From positions 1-58,218 of the forward strand of contig RDRZ01000011.1 of assembly GCA_003709165.1 (NCBI GenBank): a DNA stretch of 58,218 bases, read 5' to 3'. Below, one piece after another: positions 18,375 through 26,903 of this stretch. Every line of letters starts with the position of its first letter. The first letter of the stretch is position 1. The translations under genes were made by a program, and so were the position numbers. The DNA comes from Flavobacteriaceae bacterium PRS1 (GTDB taxonomy: Bacteria; Bacteroidota; Bacteroidia; Flavobacteriales; Flavobacteriaceae). Under the pieces are notes generated by a model. That model had not been told where the DNA came from, did not search any database, and was given only the letters and a program-made list of their open reading frames with translations.

Positions 18375-19880
18375 CTATAATTTCTCCATCAAAATAGCTA
18401 CAATGGTTTTAATACCATCAATATAGTTTCCGAGTCTTATATTCTCATTTGGACTGTGTTGGTTATTATCCGGATTTACTGTTGGCACAGCAACTGCAGG
18501 AAGACCTAAAGTAATTACAAATGGTGAAATAGGTATCGAACCACCAGCCGTACGTATTTGTATTGGGTCTTTACCAAAAGCACTTCGCATTCCTTTGCGT
18601 AACCACTCGCCAATTTCGGTATCAAAATCGGTTCTAAAAGCTCCATACGAAATTTCAGAATTAAAACGAACAATCTTATTATAGGTCATCCGCTCTTCTT
18701 CAGTTGGTTTTTCTTCAACCAAATAATACCCTTGGTTTACAATATGGTCTTTCAACAGTTTAACCATTCGCGCGCCATTAGTTTCTTTTACTAATCGAAT
18801 ATTCATTTCTGCAATTGCAGTTGCAGGAATAATGGTTCTTGTTTCTTTTCCTATCCAAGCGGCTTTTAAACCTAAAATGCCAAGTGCAGGATATTGAATT
18901 GCCTCTTGAAAATTATTCCCAATATTATCGGTTGAAGCAATCCCGAAATCTTTTTTAATTTGCTCTTCATCATCAGGAACTTGTTTTAAAATGGCTTTTA
19001 CTTCTTCTGAAATAATAATGCCATCATACCAACCAAGAATCGCCACACGACCATCTTCTTGCCACATGGTTGCTAATAACTGCGATAATTTTACAGCAGG
19101 ATTTGGTGCATAATTTCCATAATTACCACTGTGCAAAGGTGTTCTGGGTCCAAACACTTCCAAAGAAATTGTGGCAATACCACGTGCTCCATAAGTTAAT
19201 GTTGGTTGGTTGGATAAATGTCTTGGTCCATCAAAAATCACTAACATATCCGAAGTTAATTCTTTTTTATAATCTAAAACTGCTTTTGGGAGTCTTGGCG
19301 AACCTAACTCTTCTTCAAAATCCATAATTACTTTTAGATTAAAATTTGGCTGAAAGTTTAGGTCATTAATAATATCCATAGCTTTTAAAAACATCATATC
19401 TGGTCCTCGTGCATCTGATGCAGAACGCGAAAAAATCCGCCAATCTCTATTAATATCGCCTTCAAGATTATTCCAATCAATAATGTTCCAATTGCTATCA
19501 TTATTTTTCTCTTTTAATACTGGAATATAAGGATCTGGCTGATGCCATTTGCTTGTATCAACTGGTTGCCCATCAATTTGAAGATAAATTAAAACTGTTT
19601 TTTTAGCGTTGGGAAAATCTCGTGTAGCTAACAATAACGGAACTGTTTCTGTTTTTAAACGTTGCGTTTTAAACCCACGTTTTTGAAAAGCATTTTCACA
19701 CCATTTTACATTGGTCTCAATATCTTCAGGATTATAAGCATTATTTGGTAAACTAAAAAATTCGTATAGTTCGGTAAAAGAAGCTTTTGCATATTTTAAG
19801 GACAACCCATCGAGGTTTTGAGAACATATAGTTGTAAATGGAGTACTGAAAAATATTAAAACAAGAAAAAAAGGTTTCAT
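18375..19880 (-). CDS. Exported M20-family metallopeptidase
   Basis: 501 residues with a signal peptide (MKPFFLVLIFFSTPFTTICSQ). The M20 catalytic domain is split by a dimerisation domain (about 235-370). Recognisable are the ASDARGP motif with the bridging Asp, MDFEEELGSPR with the Glu pair, MLVIFDGP and NQHSPNENI with the terminal His. The first metal-ligand motif, normally HxD, reads QIDGQPVD, so the usual His is Gln here. Members remove amino acids from peptides or cleave dipeptides using two zinc ions; the location should be periplasmic. The H-to-Q change may be a family trait. Confidence 0.87.
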   Translation of the reverse strand: MKPFFLVLIFFSTPFTTICSQNLDGLSLKYAKASFTELYEFFSLPNNAYNPEDIETNVKWCENAFQKRGFKTQRLKTETVPLLLATRDFPNAKKTVLIYLQIDGQPVDTSKWHQPDPYIPVLKEKNNDSNWNIIDWNNLEGDINRDWRIFSRSASDARGPDMMFLKAMDIINDLNFQPNFNLKVIMDFEEELGSPRLPKAVLDYKKELTSDMLVIFDGPRHLSNQPTLTYGARGIATISLEVFGPRTPLHSGNYGNYAPNPAVKLSQLLATMWQEDGRVAILGWYDGIIISEEVKAILKQVPDDEEQIKKDFGIASTDNIGNNFQEAIQYPALGILGLKAAWIGKETRTIIPATAIAEMNIRLVKETNGARMVKLLKDHIVNQGYYLVEEKPTEEERMTYNKIVRFNSEISYGAFRTDFDTEIGEWLRKGMRSAFGKDPIQIRTAGGSIPISPFVITLGLPAVAVPTVNPDNNQHSPNENIRLGNYIDGIKTIVAILMEKL

Positions 19881-19922
19881 AATAATTTAACGGTTAAAAT
19901 TACAAGGTATAAAAAAATCTAA

Positions 19923-20564
19923 TCAATTCTTATCTTCCAACAAAGGCACAAAACGAAACTCACCAAGTTCATGCTTTTCAAATTCCTTGATATCTTTTCT
20001 AATAAACAAAGTCATAATTTGCACATCATTACCAACAGGGATAACAAGTCGTCCTCCAATCTTTAATTGACTCATCAATGCTTTGGGCACAAAAGGCGCT
20101 CCTGCAGTAACAATAATGCTATCGAAAGGAGCCTCATCTTTTAAGCCTTTATAACCATCTCCAAAAATTAGTTTCTTGGGTTTATAACCCAACTTTGGTA
20201 AAAATATATTCGCTTTTTTAAACAACTCTAATTGACGTTCAATACTATATACTTTAGCTCCAAGTTCGCATAAAATAGCTGCTTGATAACCACTGCCAGT
20301 TCCAATTTCAAGAACTTTATCACCTTTTTTAATTTGTAATAATTCGGTTTGAAAAGCTACAGTATAAGGTTGAGATATGGTCTGATCTGCAACAATCGGA
20401 AACGGTTTATCTTGATAAGCATGGTCTAAAAATCCGGAATCCATAAACAAATGTCTAGGCACTTTACCTATGGCTTTTAACACGTCTTTATCGGTTATTC
20501 CTTTGGCTTTAATGACATTAACAAGTTGCTGTCGTAGTCCTTTATGCTTAAATGTGTCTTTCAA
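19923..20564 (-). CDS. pcm: Protein-L-isoaspartate O-methyltransferase
   Basis: 213 residues, the usual length. The enzyme methylates isoaspartyl residues in damaged proteins using S-adenosylmethionine so they can return to Asp. Visible motifs are VPRHLFMD, the substrate loop DQTISQPYTVA, the SAM motif VLEIGTGSGYQAAIL (about 78-92) and IIVTAGAPFVP. It is a single gene divergent from a small membrane protein gene and 40 bases downstream of nothing related. Confidence 0.96.
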   Translation of the reverse strand: MKDTFKHKGLRQQLVNVIKAKGITDKDVLKAIGKVPRHLFMDSGFLDHAYQDKPFPIVADQTISQPYTVAFQTELLQIKKGDKVLEIGTGSGYQAAILCELGAKVYSIERQLELFKKANIFLPKLGYKPKKLIFGDGYKGLKDEAPFDSIIVTAGAPFVPKALMSQLKIGGRLVIPVGNDVQIMTLFIRKDIKEFEKHELGEFRFVPLLEDKN

Positions 20565-20617
20565 AAGTGCAGATAATTAGAAGATAAAATTAATCAAACA
20601 TTTTAAACTATAATTAT

Positions 20618-20625
20618 TAATTTTG
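20618..20625 (+). promoter_or_regulatory. Possible -7 box of the small membrane protein gene
   Basis: TAATTTTG fits TAnnTTTG but no TTG is found at the right distance upstream, and the downstream start is 110 bases away. Low confidence. Confidence 0.3.
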
Positions 20626-20735
20626 CATTAATGTTATCGTGTTGACTTTCAGCTAAATAATATTGTTATTTGGTTGCATTTAAGAAAAAAATATCATATA
20701 TTGTGGTTCACTATTTATCCCAAATCACTGCTATT

Positions 20736-20978
20736 ATGTTTAACACTTTTTTACCTACTACAATTCGTGCGCTTTCTTTAATTGAACAAATTAATATTGT
20801 TACAATATTGACAATAACTGGATTTGTATTTCTTGTATTATTACTGCTTGGAATTATAAAGTATTTTAAGTTAAAAGCAGAACATAAGAGATTGAGTAGA
20901 ACCTCTAATTTAAAATCGGAAGATGACAACAAAGTTTATAAAAACTTTACCGAAGGTCATTTATACGATAGCTTTTAG
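20736..20978 (+). CDS. Small single-helix membrane protein
   Basis: 80 residues from the ATG at 20736; a GTG frame opening at 20670 exists, but the MFNTFLPTTIRALSLIEQIN start is more natural. One strong transmembrane helix (IVTILTITGFVFLVLLLLGII) is followed by a basic, then acidic, cytoplasmic-type tail. No homologous family is recognised. It stops 11 bases before the convergent ettA stop. Confidence 0.6.
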   Translation: MFNTFLPTTIRALSLIEQINIVTILTITGFVFLVLLLLGIIKYFKLKAEHKRLSRTSNLKSEDDNKVYKNFTEGHLYDSF

Positions 20979-20988
20979 ACGAAAATTT

Positions 20989-22680
20989 CTATTTGATTAA
21001 CTTCTTATATTTTATCCTTTTTGGTATCAAATCACCTCCAAGACGCTTCATCTTGTTTTCTTTATAATCACTAAAACCACCTTCGAAGAAATATACTTTG
21101 GAATTACCTTCGAAAGCCAATATATGAGTGCATATTCTATCTAAAAACCATCTGTCGTGAGAGATGACTACAGCACAGCCTGCAAAATTTTCAAGACCAT
21201 CTTCTAAAGCACGTAACGTATTAATATCAAGATCGTTAGTAGGCTCGTCTAATAGCAATACATTGCCTTCTTCCTTTAAGGTCATCGCCAGATGCAAGCG
21301 ATTTCGTTCTCCTCCAGAAAGTAGTTTTACTTTCTTGTTTTGTTCGCTTCCGCTAAAGTTAAACCGACTTAAATAGGCTCGAGAATTTACCTGCTTTCCC
21401 CCCATCAAAATAAGCTCTTGCTCATCGCTAAAGTTTTGCCAAATCGTTTTTTCAGAATCTATATTTGAGTGCGCCTGATCTACATAAGCAATTTTAGCAG
21501 TCTCGCCAACTTTAAACTCGCCTTTGTCTGAAGTTTCCTCTCCCATTATCATCTTAAAAATAGTGGTTTTTCCTGCTCCATTTGGTCCAATAATTCCAAC
21601 AATTCCTGCTTGAGGTAATTTAAAATTCAAATCATCATACAGCAATTTATCGCCATAAGCCTTACTAACTCCAATGGCTTCGATAACATTAGTTCCCAAA
21701 CGTGGTCCGTTTGGAATATAGATTTCCAAATTTTCGTCCAATTGCTTTTGGTCTTGGCTCATTAGCTTATCATAATTCTTTAAACGTGCTTTCTGTTTAG
21801 CCTGACGACCTTTTGCGCCTTGCCGAACCCATTCTAATTCTCGCTCTAAAGTTTTTTGACGTTTGGATGCTACTTTACTCTCTTGTGCCATCCGCTTCGA
21901 TTTCTGGTCTAACCAAGACGAGTAATTTCCTTTCCAGGGAATGCCTTCGCCTCTATCTAACTCCAAAATCCATCCAGCAACATTATCTAAAAAGTATCTA
22001 TCGTGAGTTACCGCAATAACTGTTCCTTTGTATTGCGCGAGATGATGCTCCAACCAATGTACAGATTCTGCGTCTAAATGGTTGGTTGGCTCATCTAACA
22101 ATAATACATCTGGTTCTTGCAGTAGCAAACGACATAAAGCAACACGACGACGTTCTCCACCAGAAAGTATTCCTATTTTTTTGTCAGCTTCTGGAGTACG
22201 CAAAGCATCCATGGCAATTTCGAGTTTGGTATCGAGTTCCCAAGCATTGGAAGCATCAATTTTATCTTGAAGTTCGGCTTGCTGTGCCATTAATTTTTCC
22301 ATCTTATCCGGATTAGAATAGACTTCTTCCAAAGCAAACATATCGTTTATCTTGTTGTATTCATCAAGAATAGCGACAGTTTGGGCAACACCTTCCTTCA
22401 CAATTTCTAAAACAGTTTTATCATCGTCAAGTTGTGGTTCTTGCTCTAAATATCCAACTGAATAATCTTGCAAAAAGGTAACATCACCTTGATAATTTTT
22501 TTCAATTCCAGCAATAATTTTTAATAAAGTGGATTTACCAGAACCATTAAGACCAAGAATTCCAATTTTAGCACCATAAAAAAAACTTAAATATATTTTC
22601 TTTAAAACCGGAGTATTGGCACTTTTATAAGTTTTTGTAACTCCAACCATTGAGAAGATTATTTTTTTGTCGTCGCTCAT
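20989..22680 (-). CDS. ettA: Energy-dependent translational throttle protein EttA (ABC-F)
   Basis: 563 residues with two ABC cassettes and no membrane domain, the hallmark of ABC-F. Walker A motifs are GLNGSGKS and GPNGAGKT, signatures LSGGERRRV and LSGGERNRL, and both Walker B segments end in LLLDEPTNHLD / LLLDEPTNDLD. The linker between cassettes carries the arm region (KSKRMAQESKVASKRQKTLERE in pieces) typical of EttA. The protein binds the ribosomal E site and couples initiation to the ATP/ADP ratio in E. coli. Single gene; start at ATG 22680. Confidence 0.95.
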   Translation of the reverse strand: MSDDKKIIFSMVGVTKTYKSANTPVLKKIYLSFFYGAKIGILGLNGSGKSTLLKIIAGIEKNYQGDVTFLQDYSVGYLEQEPQLDDDKTVLEIVKEGVAQTVAILDEYNKINDMFALEEVYSNPDKMEKLMAQQAELQDKIDASNAWELDTKLEIAMDALRTPEADKKIGILSGGERRRVALCRLLLQEPDVLLLDEPTNHLDAESVHWLEHHLAQYKGTVIAVTHDRYFLDNVAGWILELDRGEGIPWKGNYSSWLDQKSKRMAQESKVASKRQKTLERELEWVRQGAKGRQAKQKARLKNYDKLMSQDQKQLDENLEIYIPNGPRLGTNVIEAIGVSKAYGDKLLYDDLNFKLPQAGIVGIIGPNGAGKTTIFKMIMGEETSDKGEFKVGETAKIAYVDQAHSNIDSEKTIWQNFSDEQELILMGGKQVNSRAYLSRFNFSGSEQNKKVKLLSGGERNRLHLAMTLKEEGNVLLLDEPTNDLDINTLRALEDGLENFAGCAVVISHDRWFLDRICTHILAFEGNSKVYFFEGGFSDYKENKMKRLGGDLIPKRIKYKKLIK

Positions 22681-22786
22681 TGTTTAGTTGTTAAGTTGCT
22701 GTGCTGTTAAGTTGTTGAGTTGTCGGGTAAAGATTTGTGATTTTAAAATCAAAAATCATCAATCAAAAATCTACAATCGTAAATCG

Positions 22787-22969
22787 TTACACTCTTCCTT
22801 TTAAAGCGTTAAACACCCAGGCAATTGCAAAAAATCCGAAGCCAACTGCTGCAAAACCCCATCCCGCTACCTCATTGTATCTAAAAGCCCCAAGAGCAAT
22901 AAGTCCTAATCCTACTATAATCATAATTGTGGTAGCCCAAGCCAATACCGTATTTTTATTCATTGACAT
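22787..22969 (-). CDS. Small two-helix membrane protein, CAL67264 family
   Basis: 60 residues with two hydrophobic helices, the second being WGFAAVGFGFFAIAWVFNAL. It matches, from memory, a compact membrane protein family named after Gramella protein CAL67264 and found in Flavobacteriia. No function is known. An alternative start two codons later (MNKNT) is equally plausible. It lies just downstream of a structured repeat on the same strand as ettA. Confidence 0.8.
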   Translation of the reverse strand: MSMNKNTVLAWATTIMIIVGLGLIALGAFRYNEVAGWGFAAVGFGFFAIAWVFNALKGRV

Positions 22970-22984
22970 AATTAATTAGTTTTT

Positions 22985-23094
22985 GGGCGCATTCTCCTTC
23001 GTCAAAACTTCGGAGAATCAGGCTATTCGCTGTATCTTTTTATGCTGAATTCAGTTCAGCATAAAAAGGATGTCGCTGCTATCCTTTGCGCAAA
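22985..23094 (+). ncRNA. Structured flavobacterial intergenic repeat, three-way-junction-like RNA
   Basis: The unit begins GGGCGC and ends GCGCAAA, closing an outer stem. Inside are two hairpins: ATTCTCC...GGAGAAT (22991-23019) and a perfect 14-bp stem CTTTTTATGCTGAA/TTCAGCATAAAAAG (23036-23068), separated by GGCTATTCGCTGTATC and GGATGTCGCTGCTATCC. This resembles a multi-copy element in flavobacterial genomes with the pattern GGGCG...GGCTATCCGCT...GGAT..CGCTGCTATCC..GCGC, possibly the Rfam Flavo-1 motif; that link is from memory only. Confidence 0.55.
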
Positions 23095-23232
23095 TTGAAA
23101 CACAAATATCGTGAATTAATATTGAATTTCTTTAAGCAGCTCATTATAAAAGATTACTCATTGTGTATTTAAATAATGCTGATTTTAAATTCAACACGAA
23201 AAGATTATAAAGTTTTAGATAAAGAAACAAAT

Positions 23233-23268
23233 CTCCTCCCATTCCGATAACTATCGATATGAGAGGGA
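23233..23268. repeat. Palindromic repeat downstream of the pirin gene
   Basis: CTCCCATTCCGATAACTATC followed by GATATGAGAGGGA is a long imperfect palindrome containing a CGATAACTATCG core, related to the CCGATAGCTATCGG family. A second copy lies on the other side of the same gene at 24165. Confidence 0.6.
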
Positions 23269-23275
23269 ACAAAAA

Positions 23276-24148
23276 TTAACTCACTGGAAGAAATCCCATT
23301 TTACCTTGTTGGTAATCTCTCATGGCTTCCATGATTTCAGTTTGGGTATTCATAACATAAGGTCCACAACTTGTAACATGTTCCTTAATTGGCACACCAG
23401 ATAAAAATAGCAACTTACTCTTTTCGTTCCCTTTTATTGAAAAACCTTCACCATCTTGTTGAAATTCAATAAGCTGATTTTCGTCTTCAACCAGAGTGTC
23501 TGTATCGTTTATAATTACATTTCCGTGTAATAAATATAATAGTGACTGTTCATTTTTAGAAATTTTTAATTCATAATATCCATCTTTTTCAACATCAATC
23601 ATAAATGCGCTAACAGCAGTTTGTGTTTTAATCTTTCCTGATTTATCTTCTAAATTTCCAGCAATAATTTGAATATTCACTTTATTGTCTTCAGAAGTGA
23701 TTACAGGAAAGTCTTCACTTTTTACATGCTGATAATTTGCAGGAATCATTTTCTTTTCGGCAGGAAGATTTAACCATAACTGGATTCCTTCAAGCGTTCC
23801 TCCACGCTGTACAAATTCTTTTGTTGGTCCTTCGGCATGAATTATTCCTCTTTCTGCAGTTGTCCATTGTACATCTCCAGCTTTTACAACACTTTCATGA
23901 CCAAGAGAATCACGATGTAATTGCTCGCCTTGTATTAAAAATGTTACAGGTTCGAACCCACGATGTGGATGCGGTCCTAAATCAAAAGGGTTGCTTTCTT
24001 CGCTAATTTGATAAGGTCCATAATGGTGTAATAACACAAATGGGTCTATCATTTCTATTTCCTTCGTTGGTATGGGTTGACGTAACTCAATTGGTCCCAT
24101 ATTTATAAAATCACTTTTTCCAACATTTTTTATTGTATTTAGTTTCAT
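23276..24148 (-). CDS. Pirin family protein
   Basis: 290 residues forming two cupin barrels. The N-terminal barrel has the metal-binding set: PHPHRGFEPVTF gives two His, GHESVVKAGDVQWTTAERGI and the following IHAEGP give the third His and the Glu. Bacterial pirins bind iron or other metals and some, such as YhhW, oxidise quercetin. It lies downstream of the MarR gene on the same strand but is separated by 170 bases holding two repeats, so co-transcription is uncertain. Palindromic repeats flank it on both sides. Confidence 0.93.
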   Translation of the reverse strand: MKLNTIKNVGKSDFINMGPIELRQPIPTKEIEMIDPFVLLHHYGPYQISEESNPFDLGPHPHRGFEPVTFLIQGEQLHRDSLGHESVVKAGDVQWTTAERGIIHAEGPTKEFVQRGGTLEGIQLWLNLPAEKKMIPANYQHVKSEDFPVITSEDNKVNIQIIAGNLEDKSGKIKTQTAVSAFMIDVEKDGYYELKISKNEQSLLYLLHGNVIINDTDTLVEDENQLIEFQQDGEGFSIKGNEKSKLLFLSGVPIKEHVTSCGPYVMNTQTEIMEAMRDYQQGKMGFLPVS

Positions 24149-24164
24149 TTAAAATTTCATTTTC

Positions 24165-24200
24165 ATTCCCTCTCATCTCGATAGCTATCGGAACGGGAGA
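24165..24200. repeat. Palindromic repeat upstream of the pirin gene
   Basis: TTCCCTCTCATCTCGATAGC followed by TATCGGAACGGGAGAA contains a CGATAGCTATCG core and flanking complementary CTCCC/GGGAG arms. It is the counterpart of the copy at 23233. Confidence 0.6.
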
Positions 24201-24287
24201 AAATCTGTTTTTATAATTATTCTATTATTTGTAGAGATTATTTACTTTGTTAAGAATGACAAAATTATCTTCTTGTAAGTTTAATAA

Positions 24288-24311
24288 GATTCCCACTTTC
24301 GTAGGAATAAC
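24288..24311. repeat. Hairpin repeat between pirin and marR
   Basis: GATTCCCACTTTCGTAGGAA is an imperfect hairpin of the dispersed GATTCCC..GGGAAT family, ten bases from the marR stop, where it may also serve as a transcription end. Confidence 0.5.
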
Positions 24312-24320
24312 AACAAGTTG

Positions 24321-24758
24321 TCATCGTATTTTATCTAACAAGTCGCTTAAAATACCCGCTTCTTCTTCTGTTACATTTTCAAGGTAATCATCTTTCATAT
24401 ACTTCGAAATATCTTCTAAAAGCACTAAACCATTTTTAGTAATTTGAATATGAACAACGCGTCTATCTTCAGGGCAAGCAATACGAGCTATTAAATCCTT
24501 ATTACAAAGTTTATCCATTAAACGTGTAGCATTCGGAGCTCGTTCTAACATACGCTCTTTAATGGATTGAACCATCAAAGGTGTTTTTGCGCCTCGTAAA
24601 ATGCGAAGAATATTAAACTGTTGTGGCGAAATTCCATAAGGTTTAAAAAACGCATTTTGATGACTGCTTATCCAGTTTGCAGTATATACAATATTCAATA
24701 GAGCTTTCACCTTATTATTTGGGAATTTTGAATTAATATCTTTTGAAATATCTCCCAT
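24321..24758 (-). CDS. MarR-family transcriptional regulator
   Basis: 145 residues with the winged-helix MarR fold: YGISPQQFNILRILRGA (helix 2-3), the recognition-helix region MLERAPNATRLMDKLCNKDLI and the wing ACPEDRRVVHIQITKNG with its conserved D-R pair. No redox-sensing Cys pair is evident; Cys appears in LCNKD and ACPED. It is the last gene of the redox unit (17 bases after the glutamate-synthase-like gene) and presumably controls it. Confidence 0.92.
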   Translation of the reverse strand: MGDISKDINSKFPNNKVKALLNIVYTANWISSHQNAFFKPYGISPQQFNILRILRGAKTPLMVQSIKERMLERAPNATRLMDKLCNKDLIARIACPEDRRVVHIQITKNGLVLLEDISKYMKDDYLENVTEEEAGILSDLLDKIR

Positions 24759-24774
24759 TTACAAACCTTAATTT

Positions 24775-25980
24775 TTAATTGACTGAATTCCCTGCATAAT
24801 GAATTCCCGTTAAATGATACATATCACGATTCCAAGTAGCAATATCACCTTGAATAAACTTTTGCAAATCATCATGACCACAAGCTCTTGCCATAACTTG
24901 CATTAAACTTGTTAATGCTTCAAAAAAGTTTGCTGATTGTTGTGCTGATTTTTCAATATTTAATCGTTTTCTCAAATCCATGTTTTGAGTGGCTACACCA
25001 ACAGGGCAATTGTTTGAATTACACATTCTTGCTGCAATACAACCAATAGCTTGCATGGCAGAATTAGAGATTGCTACACCATTTGCTCCAAAAGCCATTG
25101 CTTTAATAAAGTCTTCAGGTAGACGTAAACCTCCAGTAATTATTAGTGTAATATCTTTTCTGTCTATTTTATCTAAATATTTTCTGGCTCGTGCCAATGC
25201 TGGTATTGTAGGAACAGATATATGGTCTCTAAAAATTGAAGGTGCTGCACCTGTTCCACCTCCTCTGCCATCTAAAATGATATAATCTGCACTAGCATCT
25301 ACAGCAAATTGGATGTCTCTTTCTATATGATTTGCAGACAATTTAAATCCTATTGGAATTCCTCCAGTAATATCACGTACTTTATCTGCAAAGTTTTTAA
25401 AATCATCAACCGTTACTAAATCTTTAAATATTGGTGGAGAAATTGCATCTTCCCCTACATTTAACCCTCTAACTTCTGCAATTTTACCAGTAACTTTAGC
25501 GCTTGGAAGATGGCCTCCAGTTCCTGTTTTTGCACCTTGACCTCCTTTAAAATGGAATGCTTGTACTTTTTTAAGTTTATCCCATTCAAAGCCAAATTTA
25601 GCCGAAGCTAATTCGTAAAAATATTTCGAATTGGCTTCTTGCTCATCAGATAACATTCCTCCTTCTCCACTACAAATTCCGGTTCCAGCTAATTGTGCTC
25701 CCTTTGCCAAAGCAATTTTTGCTTCTTCAGACAAGGCACCAAAAGACATATCAGAAACAAAAATTTGCTTATCTAACACTAATGGTTTTTTTGCTCTTGG
25801 TACAATTATTAGTTGTGTATTTACATTGGCATTATCCATTAAAGGTTTTGTAGCCATTTGTGCTACCATAATTTGTATGGAATCCCATTTTGGTAAATCT
25901 ATACGAGGCACTCCCATAGCAACCATTTCTCCATGATGTCCTTCCAACCCGTTTTTTGCCATAGCTTTTATTTTAGCCAT
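24775..25980 (-). CDS. Glutamate-synthase-like FMN-binding protein
   Basis: 401 residues from the ATG at 25980. The domain is the GltB-type FMN barrel: VSDMSFGALSEEAKIALAKG, GTGICSGEGGM, FHFKGGQGAKTGTGGHLP, ILDGRGGGTGAAPS and the Fe-S Cys motif CIAARMCNSNNCPVGVATQ (three Cys). It lacks the amidotransferase domain, so it is not a complete glutamate synthase; function in this context is unknown. The frame stays open 18 codons upstream of the ATG and reads AKSTREEPT immediately before it, which resembles the family N-terminus, but no standard start is there. It sits in a redox gene cluster. Confidence 0.88.
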   Translation of the reverse strand: MAKIKAMAKNGLEGHHGEMVAMGVPRIDLPKWDSIQIMVAQMATKPLMDNANVNTQLIIVPRAKKPLVLDKQIFVSDMSFGALSEEAKIALAKGAQLAGTGICSGEGGMLSDEQEANSKYFYELASAKFGFEWDKLKKVQAFHFKGGQGAKTGTGGHLPSAKVTGKIAEVRGLNVGEDAISPPIFKDLVTVDDFKNFADKVRDITGGIPIGFKLSANHIERDIQFAVDASADYIILDGRGGGTGAAPSIFRDHISVPTIPALARARKYLDKIDRKDITLIITGGLRLPEDFIKAMAFGANGVAISNSAMQAIGCIAARMCNSNNCPVGVATQNMDLRKRLNIEKSAQQSANFFEALTSLMQVMARACGHDDLQKFIQGDIATWNRDMYHLTGIHYAGNSVN

Positions 25981-26008
25981 TGTTGGTTCTTCTCGAGTTG
26001 ATTTAGCA

Positions 26009-26305
26009 TTAAGAGGGTCTATACATTCCAGAATTTAATTCTACTTCTTTACCTACATCCTCCTCTTTTATATCTTTATGGGAGCCATCACAATATGGAG
26101 CATTTCCTGTTTTTTTGCAATTACACATATAGACATCTCCATCTTTTTCTGCTTTAAACTCTTTAGGTATAATATCAGTAGATTTATGTGAACCGTCACA
26201 AAACGGTTGTGCTTTAGATAAGCCACAAGCACACCACCATTTAGATTCTCCTTTTTTTAATTCTATTTTTGCGGGTTTATTATCCGCAGCAATTGGATTA
26301 CTCAT
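26009..26305 (-). CDS. Double CDGSH iron-sulfur protein
   Basis: 98 residues with two CDGSH zinc-finger-like 2Fe-2S motifs: WWCACGLSKAQPFCDGSH (about 22-40) and YMCNCKKTGNAPYCDGSH (about 58-76). Each supplies three Cys and one His to a redox-active cluster. Tandem CDGSH proteins are thought to act in electron transfer or cluster handling. Its 3' end overlaps the upstream extension of the glutamate-synthase-like gene by frame. It is one of two CDGSH genes in this unit. Confidence 0.93.
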   Translation of the reverse strand: MSNPIAADNKPAKIELKKGESKWWCACGLSKAQPFCDGSHKSTDIIPKEFKAEKDGDVYMCNCKKTGNAPYCDGSHKDIKEEDVGKEVELNSGMYRPS

Positions 26306-26322
26306 ATTTTTTTTGTTTACAA

Positions 26323-26898
26323 TTATTTATCAAGATGTTTTTCTATTTTTTTACTAGGTATTATCCATATTAAAGTAACTAGCACATAACAAAAAATAGA
26401 TATCCAAGGGTTTACAAAAGATAGTGCAATTCCCAAAAAATAAATAACAATAGATATTATTGGTTTAAAATCATTTTTAGTTATTTGCTTAAAGGCAAAA
26501 TCATCATCATGTTGTTTTTTAATAACTTGTCCTAAAATATAGAATGCCAATCCAGACATTAATAAAATAAATCCATAAAAAGCTACTGGTAATTGCTCAA
26601 TGTGTTTTTCGCCAATCCAAGACGTTGCAAACGGAATTAGAGATAACCAAAACAATAAATGGAGGTTTGCCCAAAGTATTTTCCCGTTTACTTTTTCTGT
26701 TATTTGAAATAAATGATGATGGTTATTCCAATAAATACCTATAAAAATAAAACTGAATACATAACTTAAAAATATTGGTGCTGTATGCAATAATGATTCA
26801 ATTGTTAAGTCTTCAGGAGGTTTCAATTCTAATACCATAATTGTTATTACAATTGCTAAAACACCATCACTAAATGCTTCTAATCTACTTGTCTTCAT
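26323..26898 (-). CDS. TMEM175-family (DUF1211) membrane protein
   Basis: 191 residues. The start KTSRLEAFSDGVLAIVITIM is the conserved FSDG pore signature of TMEM175-type channels, and six hydrophobic segments can be traced. Bacterial members are potassium-permeable tetrameric channels. Placement inside a redox gene set, six bases from the YjdI-CDGSH gene, suggests a response to stress affecting membrane potential, but this is inference. Confidence 0.9.
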   Translation of the reverse strand: MKTSRLEAFSDGVLAIVITIMVLELKPPEDLTIESLLHTAPIFLSYVFSFIFIGIYWNNHHHLFQITEKVNGKILWANLHLLFWLSLIPFATSWIGEKHIEQLPVAFYGFILLMSGLAFYILGQVIKKQHDDDFAFKQITKNDFKPIISIVIYFLGIALSFVNPWISIFCYVLVTLIWIIPSKKIEKHLDK

Positions 26899-26903
26899 TT
26901 TAA

